In this document: one piece after another, positions 42,154-52,220 of the stretch
Layout of the letters: each line of letters starts with the position of its first letter
How positions within the stretch are numbered: position 1 is the stretch's first letter
DNA from: Olivibacter oleidegradans
GTDB taxonomy: Bacteria > Bacteroidota > Bacteroidia > Sphingobacteriales > Sphingobacteriaceae
DNA length: 64,000 nucleotides
Direction: 5' to 3'
NCBI RefSeq assembly: GCF_042432805.1
Contig: NZ_JBHLWO010000002.1
Location: forward strand, 372,001-436,000
Translations under genes and position numbers: made by a program
The notes under the pieces: model-generated
Databases searched by the model: none
What the model saw: only the letters and a program-made list of their open reading frames with translations
What the model was told of the DNA's origin: nothing

Positions 42154-45100
42154 ATGAAAAAAGAACGAATTATTGCTTTAACAAAAACGGCGATGAGAAT
42201 ATCCTTTATTCAAGCGCTTCTTATTTCGGTGGGAACCTTAAGTGCCTACGCCCATACAGCCGAAGCACAGGGAGCTTTGAAAAAAACGATTAACATAACG
42301 AAGAAGAGGATGACCTTGAAGAACTTTTTAGAGAATTTGGAAACCCAATCTCAAGTAAAGTTCGTGTACAGTCCTTCTATATTAAAAAGCCATCGAATAG
42401 TGGAGGTGGGAAGCTTGCAAAGTAACTTGGCGGATGTGTTGGAGGAGGTATTGGCTCCGATGGATATTAATTATAAGGTAGAAAATGAAAAGATCTTACT
42501 CATTCAGAATCGACAAGAACTGAAAATTGTAGGTAGAGTAACCGATGCAACGGATAATGCGCCTTTGCCAGGAGTCAGTGTCTTAGTAAAAGGGTCAACC
42601 AATGGTATTTTAACAGACAATCAAGGGCAGTATAGCTTAACCGTGAAGGCAAACGACATATTAGTTGTCTCCTATGTAGGTTATACGAGTCAAGAAGTTC
42701 GTGTTAGCAGTGGGAAGACAACTTATAACATCAGTTTGCAATCAACTACGAGCGATTTGGACGAAGTGGTGGTTACCGGTTATTCCGCACAACGTAAGAA
42801 AGACTTGACAGGTGCCGTTGCGGTGGTTGATATTGGACAATTGAAAAGCCAGCCTGCTGCGAGCCCAGTTGAAGCCTTACAAGGTAAAGCCACTGGCGTG
42901 CAAATCGTTTCTGATGGAGCGCCGGGAGCAACACCTCAGATACGCATCCGCGGTTATAGTACAATCAATAATAACGACCCTTTATATGTAATTGATGGGG
43001 TTCCTTATGAAGGAAAATTAGGTTGGTTGAACTCGAACGATATCGAAAGTATGCAGGTATTGAAAGACGCTTCGGCGGCTTCCATATATGGAGCACGTGC
43101 AAATAATGGAGTTGTTATTGTCACTACAAGAAAGGGTACTAAAGGAAAAGCGACAATAGGTTTAGATGCATATTACGGTGTTCAACAAGCTAGAAGTAGC
43201 GCTTTTCCAGATATGTTAAATCCACAACAGTGGGCAGAAAATCTTTATCAAGGTTATCGTAATGCAGGCCTAGATCCAGTCAGTGCCTGGGGTAGGATGT
43301 ATGGTTCTGGAGATAACCCAGTATTACCGGATTATTTATTAGCTGGAGGAAAAGTTGGCGCCCAAATTACTGCTGCAGATGTGGATCCTGCTCTATATAA
43401 TTATTCGCGTGATAACTCCACCTTTTACCAGATTACTCAAGCAAATAAGGTGGGAACCAATTGGTTCAAAGAACTGACGCAGTCTGCTCCTATGCAAAGT
43501 TATCAACTTAGTGCTAGCGGTGGGTCGGATGATGCAACCTACGCAATGTCCGGCGGGTATTTTAAACAAGAAGGCGTGGTGATTAATACCGGTTTCCAAC
43601 GTTTTAATTTTAGATCCAACACCCAATTTAGTGCATTTAATAAAAAATTACGCATCGGAGAAAACGCGCAATATTCTTATACAGAGAATTATGGCATAGG
43701 ATCTAATGTTAATGTCTCTGGTGATTATCAGGGAGAAGGAAGCGTGCTCGGATTTGCCTACAGGATACAAAATATTATTCCTGTATATGATATTATGGGG
43801 AATTTTGCCGGGTCTCGAGGTGGTGCTTTGGGAAATGGAGAGAATCCTGTGGCCATATCTTATCGAGCTAAGGATGACAAATCGAAAAGTAATACATTTT
43901 TTGGTAATGCATTTGCTGAATACGACATTATTGAGGGTTTGATGTTGCGCACCAGTTTTGGTATTCGCTATGAAAACTGGGGCAATATTGACATTGTCTA
44001 TCCTAATCCGGAATTTCAGGAAGGAAGTTTTAACAACGCCTTGACAGAAAACCAAGGATATAATACCGAGTGGACTTGGACAAACACTTTGAATTATAAA
44101 CCGAAACTTGGTGATGACCACAGTTTGAATGTATTGTTGGGTACAGAGGCTTTTAAAAGCCGCAGTCGACAATTAACTGGAGGTAGGAATAACTTCTTTA
44201 TCTTAAATAGCCTGGATTATCTTTATCTAAGTCAAGGAAGCTCTAATATTAGCAATAACAGTTTAGGTAACGTAGGTTCCCTATTCTCTTTATTTGGTAA
44301 GGCCGACTATGCTTTTAAAGACCGTTATTTATTAAGTTTAACTGTACGTCGTGATGGTTCGTCTAACTTCGGTCCAGATAATCTTTATGGGGTATTTCCT
44401 GCAGCTAGTGCAGCTTGGCGGCTATCTGAAGAGGAATTTTTGAAAGACGCTACTTGGTTGTCTGATTTGAAAATCCGTGCAGGGTATGGAGTTACAGGTA
44501 ACCAGCGGATTCCAACCTTTCAATACCTCAATCGCTTTTCTTCCACTATTGCGCAATCTTCTTATCCGATGGGAGGAAGCTCATTTGTAACGGGTATTTA
44601 CCAAAATGCTTACAGTAATCAAGGTATCAAATGGGAAGAGGTGAAATCGCTCAATTTAGGACTTGATTTTACTTTATTGAATGGTGATTTTGACGGGTCG
44701 TTTGATTGGTATAACCGTAAAACGAGCGACATGCTTTATCAATTGCCTTTGCCTGCCATTGCGATCGGTTTAGGAACTTCTCCTTATGTGAATGTGGGTG
44801 ATATGCAAAACAAAGGAGTAGAATTGTCGCTAGGATATCATTATGGCAGAAGTCAACAAAAACCATTTACGTTGGATGTTACAGCAAATATATCGCGAAA
44901 CGTAAACGAGGTGGTTTCTTTAGCGCCATCCGTAACGCAGCAGGTATATGGGAATTTTAGAAGCTTGCAAACCACTATTTTGAAAGACGGCGCGCCTTTT
45001 GGTTCGTTTTATGGTTACAATATGATCGGTATTTATCAAGACGAAGAGGATCTTGCGAATAGCCCGACTTATTCTGGTGCACGTGTGGGGGGACCAAAGT

Positions 45101-45672
45101 ATGCAGATATTAGTGGAAACGGAACCATCGGTCCAGAAGACCGTGATGTCATTGGTAGCCCACATCCTGATTTTGTTTATTCACTAGGTATTAATGCTGC
45201 CTACAAAAATTTTGATGTTCAAATGTTCTTTAATGGTTCACAAGGAAATGACTTATATGAAGCGACGCGTTATTTTACGGATTTCGGGACTTTCGCTGGG
45301 CAAACCAGTACTCGTTTGTTAAACGCTTGGAGTCCAACAAATACCGGCAGCATGACACCTTCGCCTTATCAAGGGGCTTCAGATTTTGAATATGCTTCCT
45401 CTAGTTATTATGTACAGGATGGAAGTTTTTTCCGAATGAAGAATTTTCAGATAGGCTATAACTTTCCTGTGAAGACGCTTTTTGGAGCCAATACTGAAAT
45501 CAGTAGATTCCGCGTTTATCTCGGTGCAACGAATTTATTTACCATCACAAATTATACTGGCCTTGATCCGGAAGTCTCACAAACCAATAGCACCTTTCAA
45601 GCTTTGGGAGTTGACTTTGGTGTTTATCCGGTACCACGTCAATATATGATAGGGTTAAATATTGGCTTCTAA
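42154..45672 (+). CDS. SusC/RagA-family TonB-linked outer-membrane transporter with STN domain, locus 1
   Basis: The 1172-residue protein starts at 42154, giving a signal peptide (SFIQALLISVGTLSAYAHTAEAQ); an upstream in-frame ATG would prevent export. An STN signalling domain is at about 45-105 (TLKNFLENLETQSQVKFVYSPSIL), then a carboxypeptidase-like beta domain (IVGRVTDATDNAPLPGVSVLVKG, near 125-200). A plug starts with LDEVVVTGYSAQRKKDLTG, followed by a barrel ending in YMIGLNIGF. It imports an oligosaccharide or similar ligand with its SusD partner, and the STN domain lets it drive the FecR/sigma switch. The substrate is unknown because no glycosidase is nearby. Confidence 0.93.
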   Translation: MKKERIIALTKTAMRISFIQALLISVGTLSAYAHTAEAQGALKKTINITKKRMTLKNFLENLETQSQVKFVYSPSILKSHRIVEVGSLQSNLADVLEEVLAPMDINYKVENEKILLIQNRQELKIVGRVTDATDNAPLPGVSVLVKGSTNGILTDNQGQYSLTVKANDILVVSYVGYTSQEVRVSSGKTTYNISLQSTTSDLDEVVVTGYSAQRKKDLTGAVAVVDIGQLKSQPAASPVEALQGKATGVQIVSDGAPGATPQIRIRGYSTINNNDPLYVIDGVPYEGKLGWLNSNDIESMQVLKDASAASIYGARANNGVVIVTTRKGTKGKATIGLDAYYGVQQARSSAFPDMLNPQQWAENLYQGYRNAGLDPVSAWGRMYGSGDNPVLPDYLLAGGKVGAQITAADVDPALYNYSRDNSTFYQITQANKVGTNWFKELTQSAPMQSYQLSASGGSDDATYAMSGGYFKQEGVVINTGFQRFNFRSNTQFSAFNKKLRIGENAQYSYTENYGIGSNVNVSGDYQGEGSVLGFAYRIQNIIPVYDIMGNFAGSRGGALGNGENPVAISYRAKDDKSKSNTFFGNAFAEYDIIEGLMLRTSFGIRYENWGNIDIVYPNPEFQEGSFNNALTENQGYNTEWTWTNTLNYKPKLGDDHSLNVLLGTEAFKSRSRQLTGGRNNFFILNSLDYLYLSQGSSNISNNSLGNVGSLFSLFGKADYAFKDRYLLSLTVRRDGSSNFGPDNLYGVFPAASAAWRLSEEEFLKDATWLSDLKIRAGYGVTGNQRIPTFQYLNRFSSTIAQSSYPMGGSSFVTGIYQNAYSNQGIKWEEVKSLNLGLDFTLLNGDFDGSFDWYNRKTSDMLYQLPLPAIAIGLGTSPYVNVGDMQNKGVELSLGYHYGRSQQKPFTLDVTANISRNVNEVVSLAPSVTQQVYGNFRSLQTTILKDGAPFGSFYGYNMIGIYQDEEDLANSPTYSGARVGGPKYADISGNGTIGPEDRDVIGSPHPDFVYSLGINAAYKNFDVQMFFNGSQGNDLYEATRYFTDFGTFAGQTSTRLLNAWSPTNTGSMTPSPYQGASDFEYASSSYYVQDGSFFRMKNFQIGYNFPVKTLFGANTEISRFRVYLGATNLFTITNYTGLDPEVSQTNSTFQALGVDFGVYPVPRQYMIGLNIGF

Positions 45673-45731
45673 TAATTAATGTTTCTGATGAGGCCTATAA
45701 GTTATCAGATTAATAACAAAAAATGTATCCG

Positions 45732-47444
45732 ATGAAAAAGAATAAAATTGCAATATTGATAAGTATTTCTCTCTTAGCACTAGGCTCTTGTAGTAAGTCG
45801 TTTTTGGAGAAAGTTCCCCAGGGGCAGCTGTCAGACCCGCAGGTGATAAGTAGTGAAGGGGTGGAAGGCTTACTAGTTGGGGCCTACGCACTTTTGAATG
45901 GTAATCAGGATGGGACTTGGGGAAATTATGCTTCTGCACCAAGCCAATGGTTATTTGGGGAGGTAGCCTCTGATAACGCGCATAAGGGAAGTGATGGTAC
46001 TGACCAGCCTAACATGAATCTTATTGAGGTATATCAGCCTACAAGTACCAACGATAACCTTTCTGTTATGTGGACCCGTTATTATGAGGGAATTGCTAGA
46101 TGTAACAATACATTGCGGGTGTTAGCGGCTGATCAAGCTGGAAATAAGACAATTAGCGCCGATCGTGCTGCTCAAATTCAAGGCGAGGCACGTATGTTAA
46201 GGGCTCATTATTATTTTTTCCTAGTAAGAGTATTTAAAAACATCCCGTATGTGGACGAAAATACACCGCCGGATGAGGCGAAGACTAAACCAAATGATAC
46301 CGATGTATACCCAATGATTGTTGCTGATCTTGAGTTTGCGGTGGAAAACCTACCCGTGGAAAAAATAAACGGACAGGTTGGTCGGGTAGATAAAATGGCG
46401 GCTGAAGCCTATTTGGGGAAAGTATTGTTGTACCAAAAACAATATGCAGAAGCTCTGCAGCACTTTACAAATGTAATGGCAGGAAAAGATATTACGTCCA
46501 TGCCTTATGAGAATAATTTTGATGTAACAACAGAAAATGGTCCGGAATCTATTTTTGCTGTCCAACATGCTATTAGTCCAGACGGAACTGGAGATAACGC
46601 CAATGTAGGTGATATGCTGAGTGGCCTGTATGGCACTTCACCGGTAGGTTGCTGCGGATTCTTCCAGCCAACCTTCGACTTGGTTAATGCCTTTAAAGTG
46701 AATGAACAAGGCTTGCCGTATTTAGACGGATCTTATCGCAGCAATCCCTACAAGTCGGACTTTGGTTTGAGCGGGGCCGCAAAGGATAATTACCAATTAG
46801 ACGTTAATTTACGTTTTGACCCTCGTCTGGATTATACGGTTGGTAGGCGAGGAGTTCCTTATTTGGATTATGGTACCATGCCTGGTGATGCTTGGATTCG
46901 TTTGGCTAGTTATGCAGGTCCCTTTGTGGGCAAGAAGAATCAGGTTCCGGTCGCGCAGTTCCCTTCACATACGGTTTCCGGTGCAGCCTACATTAATGAT
47001 CTGAACGTGAACCTAATTCGACTGGCTGACGTTGTTTTAATGGCGGCCGAATGTCAAATTGAATTGGGAAATTTAAGTGAAGCACTTCGCTTAGTAAATT
47101 CAGTTAGAGCAAGGGCGGCTACAATAGCGCCGATTTCGATAGGAGATACACCAGCTGCTCAATACGATGTAAAACCTTATCCTTCCTTTCCAAGTGTAGA
47201 ATACGCTCGCAACGCGGTGCGGTTTGAACGTCGATTGGAATTAGCTATGGAGGGACATCGGTTCTTTGACTTAGTTCGATGGGGCGTTGCCAAGGATGTG
47301 CTTGAAAGCTATTCGGGATTTGAAGGTGGATTTTTACAATCTTACCGTAATCTTACCTTTAGTTCACGGAACGAATATTTCCCAATACCGCAAGATCAGA
47401 TCGATCAAAGTAGCGGAACTTTAAAGCAAAATGAAGGTTACTAA
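45732..47444 (+). CDS. SusD/RagB-family outer-membrane lipoprotein, locus 1
   Basis: The 570-residue protein starts at 45732 with a lipoprotein signal (ISISLLALGSCSKSFLEK, lipobox Cys near 20). It shows the SusD pattern: EGLLVGAYALLNG, ARMLRAHYYFFLVRVFKNIPYVDE, RVDKMAAEAYLGKVLLYQKQYAEAL, the late AARVRAAT-like motif (LVNSVRARAA) and the family end FFDLVRWG then NEYFPIPQDQI. SusD covers the SusC barrel and binds the ligand. A GCCGFFQPTFDLVNAF stretch is shared with the third SusD of this window. A start three codons upstream is possible. Confidence 0.93.
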   Translation: MKKNKIAILISISLLALGSCSKSFLEKVPQGQLSDPQVISSEGVEGLLVGAYALLNGNQDGTWGNYASAPSQWLFGEVASDNAHKGSDGTDQPNMNLIEVYQPTSTNDNLSVMWTRYYEGIARCNNTLRVLAADQAGNKTISADRAAQIQGEARMLRAHYYFFLVRVFKNIPYVDENTPPDEAKTKPNDTDVYPMIVADLEFAVENLPVEKINGQVGRVDKMAAEAYLGKVLLYQKQYAEALQHFTNVMAGKDITSMPYENNFDVTTENGPESIFAVQHAISPDGTGDNANVGDMLSGLYGTSPVGCCGFFQPTFDLVNAFKVNEQGLPYLDGSYRSNPYKSDFGLSGAAKDNYQLDVNLRFDPRLDYTVGRRGVPYLDYGTMPGDAWIRLASYAGPFVGKKNQVPVAQFPSHTVSGAAYINDLNVNLIRLADVVLMAAECQIELGNLSEALRLVNSVRARAATIAPISIGDTPAAQYDVKPYPSFPSVEYARNAVRFERRLELAMEGHRFFDLVRWGVAKDVLESYSGFEGGFLQSYRNLTFSSRNEYFPIPQDQIDQSSGTLKQNEGY

Positions 47445-47463
47445 TTCATACTTCGCTTGAACA

Positions 47464-47502
47464 AGAGGGCCGTTTCTATCTATGAAACGGCTCTTCTTGT
47501 TT
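47464..47502 (+). terminator. Terminator after SusCD locus 1
   Basis: A stem of about 12 bp (AGAGGGCCGTTTC with GAAACGGCTCTT, including one G-T pair) around a 7-base loop, followed by a short T-rich run. It closes the first Sus operon 20 bases after SusD. Confidence 0.75.
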
Positions 47503-47571
47503 AAATGGGACTAGTGCTTGCCTTTAATTTGGAAAAGAAATATTAGGTTTGTGGTAAAGGAAACGACTTGA

Positions 47572-48879
47572 ATGAAACTAAACGATAAATCAACCATTAG
47601 GGCCTGGGCCATGTTCGATTGGTCGAACTCCGCTTATAATTTGGTAATCACTTCTACCATTTTTCCAGCCTATTACACGGCGATTACTACTACGCAGGAT
47701 AAGGGTGATCAAGTTAATTTTTTTGGCTTTCAATTTATTAATACCGCATTAGCAAATTACTCGCTTGCCTGTGCTTATTTGATCATGGCCATCGTACTGC
47801 CTGTTCTTTCTGCAATTGCCGACAATAGAGGAAACAAAAAGTCATTCATGAAAGTCTTTACTTATTTGGGAGGCCTTTCCTGTATTGGACTGTTTTTCTT
47901 TAAACTAAATACTTTAGAGTGGGGAATTATCTGTAGTACGCTTGCTGCGATGGGCTATATAGGGGGTGTGCTTTTCAATAACTCCTACCTGCCGGAGATA
48001 GCAAGCATTGACGAACAGGATCGGGTAAGTGCCCAGGGATTTGCTTATGGTTATATAGGGAGTGTTTTATTACAGATCATTTGTTTCGTATTTGTTCTTA
48101 AACCGGAATGGTTCGGTATTCAGGATGCTACTTTTGCCCCTCGTCTTTCATTTTTATTGGTTGGGCTCTGGTGGATGGGTTTTTCTCAAATACCGTTCAA
48201 GAAGCTACCATCAGGAAAAGTGAAGCCAAACAAAATAAATACACATATTTTAAGAAGCGGTTTTAATGAGCTGAACGCGGTGTGGATTAAAATTAAGGGA
48301 TTGCAAAATCTTAAAAAGTTTCTAGGCGCTTTCTTTTTTTACGCAATGGGCGTGCAAACAACGATGTTGGTAGCGGCTGCTTTTGGCGAGAAAGTATTGC
48401 ATTTGGGAGCATCGAAATTAATTGCCACGATCCTGATTATTCAATTGGTAGCTATCTTAGGCGCTTTTTTTATGTCTACGTTGGCCAAAAGACTGGGTAA
48501 TGTACGGGTCTTGATCATAGCCGTGTTGTTATGGATCGTTGTCTGTTTTAGCGCTTATTTGATACAAACAGAGATGCAATTTTACATCTTAGCAGCATTA
48601 GTAGGACTTATCATGGGAGGAATCCAGTCGTTGTCTAGGTCCACCTATTCCAAATTAATACCCCGTGAAGAAGAGGATACAACGGCTTTTTTTAGTTTTT
48701 ATGATGTAACGGAAAAACTCGCCATTGTCATTGGGCTTTTCTTTTTTGCTTTTATCGAAGAACAAACAAAAAACATTCGATATTCTGCATTATCGTTAGC
48801 ATTGTTCTTCGGCATAGGTATGTTCTTTTTGATTCGACTTCTCCGTCAGAATAATAAAGAGAATGTTTCGTTGAATTAG
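47572..48879 (+). CDS. MFS transporter, UMF1/Atg22-like family
   Basis: The 435-residue protein has about 12 hydrophobic segments and the family opening IRAWAMFDWSNSAYNLVITSTIFPAYY, typical of the UMF1 subgroup of major facilitator proteins. Other marks are LPVLSAIADNRGNKKSFMK (the loop 2-3 motif) and MGGIQSLSRSTYSKLIP. Members are proposed to export amino acids or sugars; this one's substrate is unknown. It is transcribed alone. A TAGGTTTG box at 47544-47551 may be its -7 element, but the -33 box is not at the usual spacing. Confidence 0.87.
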   Translation: MKLNDKSTIRAWAMFDWSNSAYNLVITSTIFPAYYTAITTTQDKGDQVNFFGFQFINTALANYSLACAYLIMAIVLPVLSAIADNRGNKKSFMKVFTYLGGLSCIGLFFFKLNTLEWGIICSTLAAMGYIGGVLFNNSYLPEIASIDEQDRVSAQGFAYGYIGSVLLQIICFVFVLKPEWFGIQDATFAPRLSFLLVGLWWMGFSQIPFKKLPSGKVKPNKINTHILRSGFNELNAVWIKIKGLQNLKKFLGAFFFYAMGVQTTMLVAAAFGEKVLHLGASKLIATILIIQLVAILGAFFMSTLAKRLGNVRVLIIAVLLWIVVCFSAYLIQTEMQFYILAALVGLIMGGIQSLSRSTYSKLIPREEEDTTAFFSFYDVTEKLAIVIGLFFFAFIEEQTKNIRYSALSLALFFGIGMFFLIRLLRQNNKENVSLN

Positions 48880-48912
48880 AGTGTATTAAGATTAAAGGAA
48901 CGTTTATTTTAA

Positions 48913-48980
48913 CTTCTTTCTTTCTCCGCGAAAGAAAGAAGCAAAGAAAGCTCGCCGCTGCCTGCCTACCGCAGGCAGGC
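48913..48980. repeat. Pair of palindromes after the MFS gene
   Basis: A 12-bp perfect hairpin (CTTCTTTCTTTC, 48913-48924, with 48930-48941; 5-base loop) is followed by a second hairpin built on TGCCTGC/GCAGGCA (48959-48965 and 48971-48977). The first can end the MFS transcript; the pair looks like an extragenic repetitive element. The rest of the gap to 49176 shows nothing clear. Confidence 0.75.
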
Positions 48981-49176
48981 AAAATTTAGGAGTGTTAGTG
49001 CCTCCCAGTGCTAGTTGTAAATTTTGGAGGCGGCATTTTAGTAGAACGGAGAGCTTTTGCGAGCAGCCAATAAGGACTTAAGGGCTGGAGAAAACGGCCT
49101 TGGAGGACACCGGCTTTGACAACCGGAATAGAACCTATCAAAAACAATTATTACCTTTGAAACAAATGGAATACCT

Positions 49177-49905
49177 ATGGAAGTAAGCTTATTTATACCC
49201 TGTTTTATTGATCAACTATATCCAACAACCGCTTTTAACACAATTAAAGTGTTGGAGAAGGCAGGGTGTAAAGTACAATACAACCCTGAACAGACCTGTT
49301 GTGGGCAGCCGGCCTACAATGCGGGATTTTGGGATGAGGCTAAGGTTATTGGCAATAAATTTCTCGACGATTTCGCGGAAGCTAAATATATAATATCCCC
49401 TTCGGCGTCTTGCACAGGTATGGTGAAAAATGCTTATAATGATCTTTTTACCAATTCAATGGTGCATAATAAGTGCCGTAGCATTCAATCAAGTATACAC
49501 GAACTATCAGACTTCTTAATAAATATAGTAAAAAAGGACTATTTTGGAGCAGAATTGGAAGGGCGAGCGGTCTATCACGACTCATGCTCAGCCTTGAGGG
49601 AGTGTAGAATAAAAGAAGAACCGCGTCAGCTATTGGCAAAAGTAGATGGGTTGGAGCTTGTTGAGATGCGCGACCAAGATACCTGTTGTGGTTTTGGCGG
49701 AACCTTCGCAGTTAAATTTAGTGGAATATCTTCTGCCATGGCTGAACAAAAAGTAAATAATGCGCTTGCTATGGATGCTGAGTACATCATCTCAACAGAC
49801 GCTTCATGCTTATTGCATCTTCAGGCCTATATTGATAAGCAAAATCTTCCCATAAAAACGATGCACTTAGCGGATGTGTTGGCTAATGGATGGGGAAACG
49901 TATAA
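49177..49905 (+). CDS. (Fe-S)-binding protein with two CCG domains, LutA/YkgE-like
   Basis: The 242-residue protein has two cysteine-rich CCG repeats: TCCGQPAYNAG after PCFIDQLYP in the first half, and DTCCGFGGTFAVK after HDSCSALRE in the second. This is the plan of LutA/YkgE and of the heterodisulfide reductase-like subunits, which take part in lactate or glycolate oxidation with LutB and LutC. Neither partner gene is present here. The cysteine sites probably hold an Fe-S cofactor. It stands alone between an extragenic repeat and tRNA-Thr. Confidence 0.88.
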   Translation: MEVSLFIPCFIDQLYPTTAFNTIKVLEKAGCKVQYNPEQTCCGQPAYNAGFWDEAKVIGNKFLDDFAEAKYIISPSASCTGMVKNAYNDLFTNSMVHNKCRSIQSSIHELSDFLINIVKKDYFGAELEGRAVYHDSCSALRECRIKEEPRQLLAKVDGLELVEMRDQDTCCGFGGTFAVKFSGISSAMAEQKVNNALAMDAEYIISTDASCLLHLQAYIDKQNLPIKTMHLADVLANGWGNV

Positions 49906-49922
49906 ATAGTTTGTAAAAATGA

Positions 49923-49953
49923 TTTGACAATTAGGCGTTCCATATTATTTTTG
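49923..49953 (+). promoter_or_regulatory. Promoter of tRNA-Thr
   Basis: TTTG at 49923-49926 and TATTTTTG at 49946-49953, 19 bases apart, match the Bacteroidota promoter form; transcription would start a few bases before the tRNA at 49964. Confidence 0.75.
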
Positions 49954-49963
49954 TCTTACAAAA

Positions 49964-50036
<73 letters not shown>

Positions 50037-50237
50037 CTCTTTAATAGAAAAGTCTCCCTATCAGTTTTTTGTGCTTTTTATAGGGCAAGTAATCTGTAAA
50101 AATTAACGTACATTATTTCTGAATAAAAGATTGTAAACGTAAAGCCTAAGGTTCGTAATTGGCATTAAATATTCTTCGGCAATAGAAATCTTTCCTCTTT
50201 TTTTTCTAAATTGCCTGCCTATACAAACCAAAAAATC

Positions 50238-51140
50238 ATGAGTAACAGAAGAGAATTCTTAAAGCAAATGGGGGCAGGAGCTTTAGGCCTTACCGCTTTA
50301 TCTAATTTACCACTAGACCTTTTCGCATCTACCAACGGGAAGTATTTTTTTGATATATCCTTGGCACAATGGTCGTTGCATAAGACGTTATTTGGTAAAC
50401 AAATGGATAATTTAGATTTTGCGGAAACTGCGGCAAAGAAATATGGCATTTTTGCTGTAGAATATGTAAATCAGTTCTTTAAAGACAAAGCGAAAGACCA
50501 AGCCTACCTTAAAGACATGTTAAAACGATCGAAAGATAATGGCGTGAAGAATGTATTGATCATGGTTGATGGAGAAGGAAGCCTGGGGGCACCTGACGAT
50601 GCGGAACGTAAGACGGCCGTGGAGAATCATTATAAATGGGTGGAAGCGGCTAAGTTTTTAGGCTGCCATGCAATACGAGTAAATGCTGCCGGGAAAGGCT
50701 CTGCAGAAGAGGTGAAAGGCGCTGCCATTGATGGTTTAGGAAGGCTAAGCGAGTTTGCGGCTAAACATAAAATTAATGTGATCGTAGAGAATCATGGTGG
50801 TATGTCTTCAGATGGACAATGGCTGAGCGCTGTTTTGAAACAAGTGGGTAAAAAGAACTGCGGAAGTCTACCGGACTTTGGTAATTTTTACGAATATGAT
50901 CGTTATCAGGGCGTTACAGACTTAATGCCATTTGCCAAAGGCGTAAGCGCTAAAACTCATGATTTCGATAACGAAGGTAATGAAACGCAGATTGACTACC
51001 TGCGTATGATGAAAATTGTGAAAGATGCCGGATATAAAGGGCATGTAGGCATAGAGTACGAAGGAAGTAAATTGAGTGAAGACGAAGGGATAAAGAAAAC
51101 CAAGCTTCTATTGGAAAAAGTGGGAGCTGCTCTAAGTTAG
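50238..51140 (+). CDS. Tat-exported sugar phosphate isomerase/epimerase-like TIM barrel protein
   Basis: The 300-residue protein starts at 50238 (MSNRREFLKQMGAGALGLTAL), a twin-arginine signal with RR followed by EFLK and a hydrophobic stretch. The domain then shows the AP-endonuclease 2-type barrel of xylose isomerase-like proteins: ISLAQWSLH, AVEYVNQFF, CHAIRVNAAG, KINVIVENHGG and HVGIEYEGS. The Glu and His residues at strand ends are candidate metal ligands. Such proteins in Bacteroidota act on sugars or inositols in the periplasm; the substrate is unknown. An ATG 9 codons upstream lacks the Tat motif at the proper place. Confidence 0.87.
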   Translation: MSNRREFLKQMGAGALGLTALSNLPLDLFASTNGKYFFDISLAQWSLHKTLFGKQMDNLDFAETAAKKYGIFAVEYVNQFFKDKAKDQAYLKDMLKRSKDNGVKNVLIMVDGEGSLGAPDDAERKTAVENHYKWVEAAKFLGCHAIRVNAAGKGSAEEVKGAAIDGLGRLSEFAAKHKINVIVENHGGMSSDGQWLSAVLKQVGKKNCGSLPDFGNFYEYDRYQGVTDLMPFAKGVSAKTHDFDNEGNETQIDYLRMMKIVKDAGYKGHVGIEYEGSKLSEDEGIKKTKLLLEKVGAALS

Positions 51141-51375
51141 TTGAAAGATTGCATAAATTACAAAGATACTTTCTGTTGTCAAATCAGAAAGTATCTTTAG
51201 CTTTAAACGGCGCGCTATAAGGGCTCAAAATGAGATTGAGCGTTTTATGAAGACCGATAGATAACCAATTAATAAAAACATAACCTTAACGTAATATCTG
51301 AGGATTTTTTGTTTGCTATTTTGGCCGAATATTTTTTTCAACCTGTTTGATGAATAGTCGAATTTCGATCTAGAG

Positions 51376-51972
51376 ATGGATAATCTAAACGAGCGAGCAT
51401 TTTGGAAAGCATTTATCAAAGGCAACGACCGAGCTTTTGAAAATATTTACAAGCTTTATGCCGATCGGCTTTTTGCATTCGGCATGAAATATCATGCTGA
51501 CCGCGATGTTATCAAAGACTGCCTACATGATCTATTTGTTAATCTTTTTCATTATCGAAGCAAGCTAAATCCAGACGTTAATCCGCTTTCTTATCTTTTT
51601 ACTTCTTTGCGGAATAATGTTTTAGCTCGATTAAGAAAGGATAATAGAAGTCAAGCGCTCTTGGAACGGATCGATTATCCCTTTGATCTGGAATGGAGCC
51701 CCGAAACGGTGTGGATCAAAAAGGAAGAAGATAGGCAGCTTGTTGTTAAGCTTCAGCAGCTGATCAAACGACTGCCGGCACGTCAAAGGGAAGTCATCTA
51801 CCTGAAATTTAATGAAGAGCTGTCATATGAGGAAATAGCAAGTATCCTTGATATTTCTATCGCGAGCTGTCGCACCTTAATATATCGTGCAATCAAGCAA
51901 TTGCGAGAGCATGTAGAAGACATACCACTAGTGCAGGTATTTTGCCTTCTGTTATCTAATGTTCGTTATTAG
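51376..51972 (+). CDS. ECF RNA polymerase sigma factor, locus 2
   Basis: The 198-residue protein has sigma region 2 (FIKGNDRAFENIYKLYADRLFAFGMKYHADRDVIKDCLHDLFVNLF) and region 4 (KRLPARQREVIYLKFNEELSYEEIASILDISIASCRTLIYRAIKQL). It heads the second sigma/FecR/SusC/SusD locus. The 507 bases before FecR are unusually long and hold a perfect 22-bp hairpin with direct repeats. No convincing promoter could be placed; the upstream region is T-rich. Confidence 0.92.
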   Translation: MDNLNERAFWKAFIKGNDRAFENIYKLYADRLFAFGMKYHADRDVIKDCLHDLFVNLFHYRSKLNPDVNPLSYLFTSLRNNVLARLRKDNRSQALLERIDYPFDLEWSPETVWIKKEEDRQLVVKLQQLIKRLPARQREVIYLKFNEELSYEEIASILDISIASCRTLIYRAIKQLREHVEDIPLVQVFCLLLSNVRY

Positions 51973-52142
51973 CTGCTTCTTGATTTTAGTTATATTGATC
52001 CAGCAATAAATTTGTTTAGATTTGTCTAAGTGTTTTTAATCGCTTCTGAGATCTCTTCTCCCCTCTGTAATCCATCCCAACACCATAATTGTACTTTTCA
52101 GGTAATTGCTTCGAATTTACTACAAATACTATCTATGTGCCA

Positions 52143-52220
52143 TCCAGGGTGAGTCCAGGTTTTTACCTTAAAAACCTGGACTCACCCTGGACCCAATGTG
52201 GACTCACCCTGGACTCACCC
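52143..52220. repeat. 22-bp perfect inverted repeat plus three direct copies of TGGACTCACCC
   Basis: The arms at 52143-52164 and 52170-52191 are perfectly complementary around a 5-base loop. The word TGGACTCACCC occurs at 52177-52187, 52199-52209 and 52210-52220, with an inverted copy at 52147-52157. It lies between the sigma and FecR genes, about 170 bases after the sigma stop. A 75-codon plus-strand frame across it is not gene-like. Confidence 0.9.
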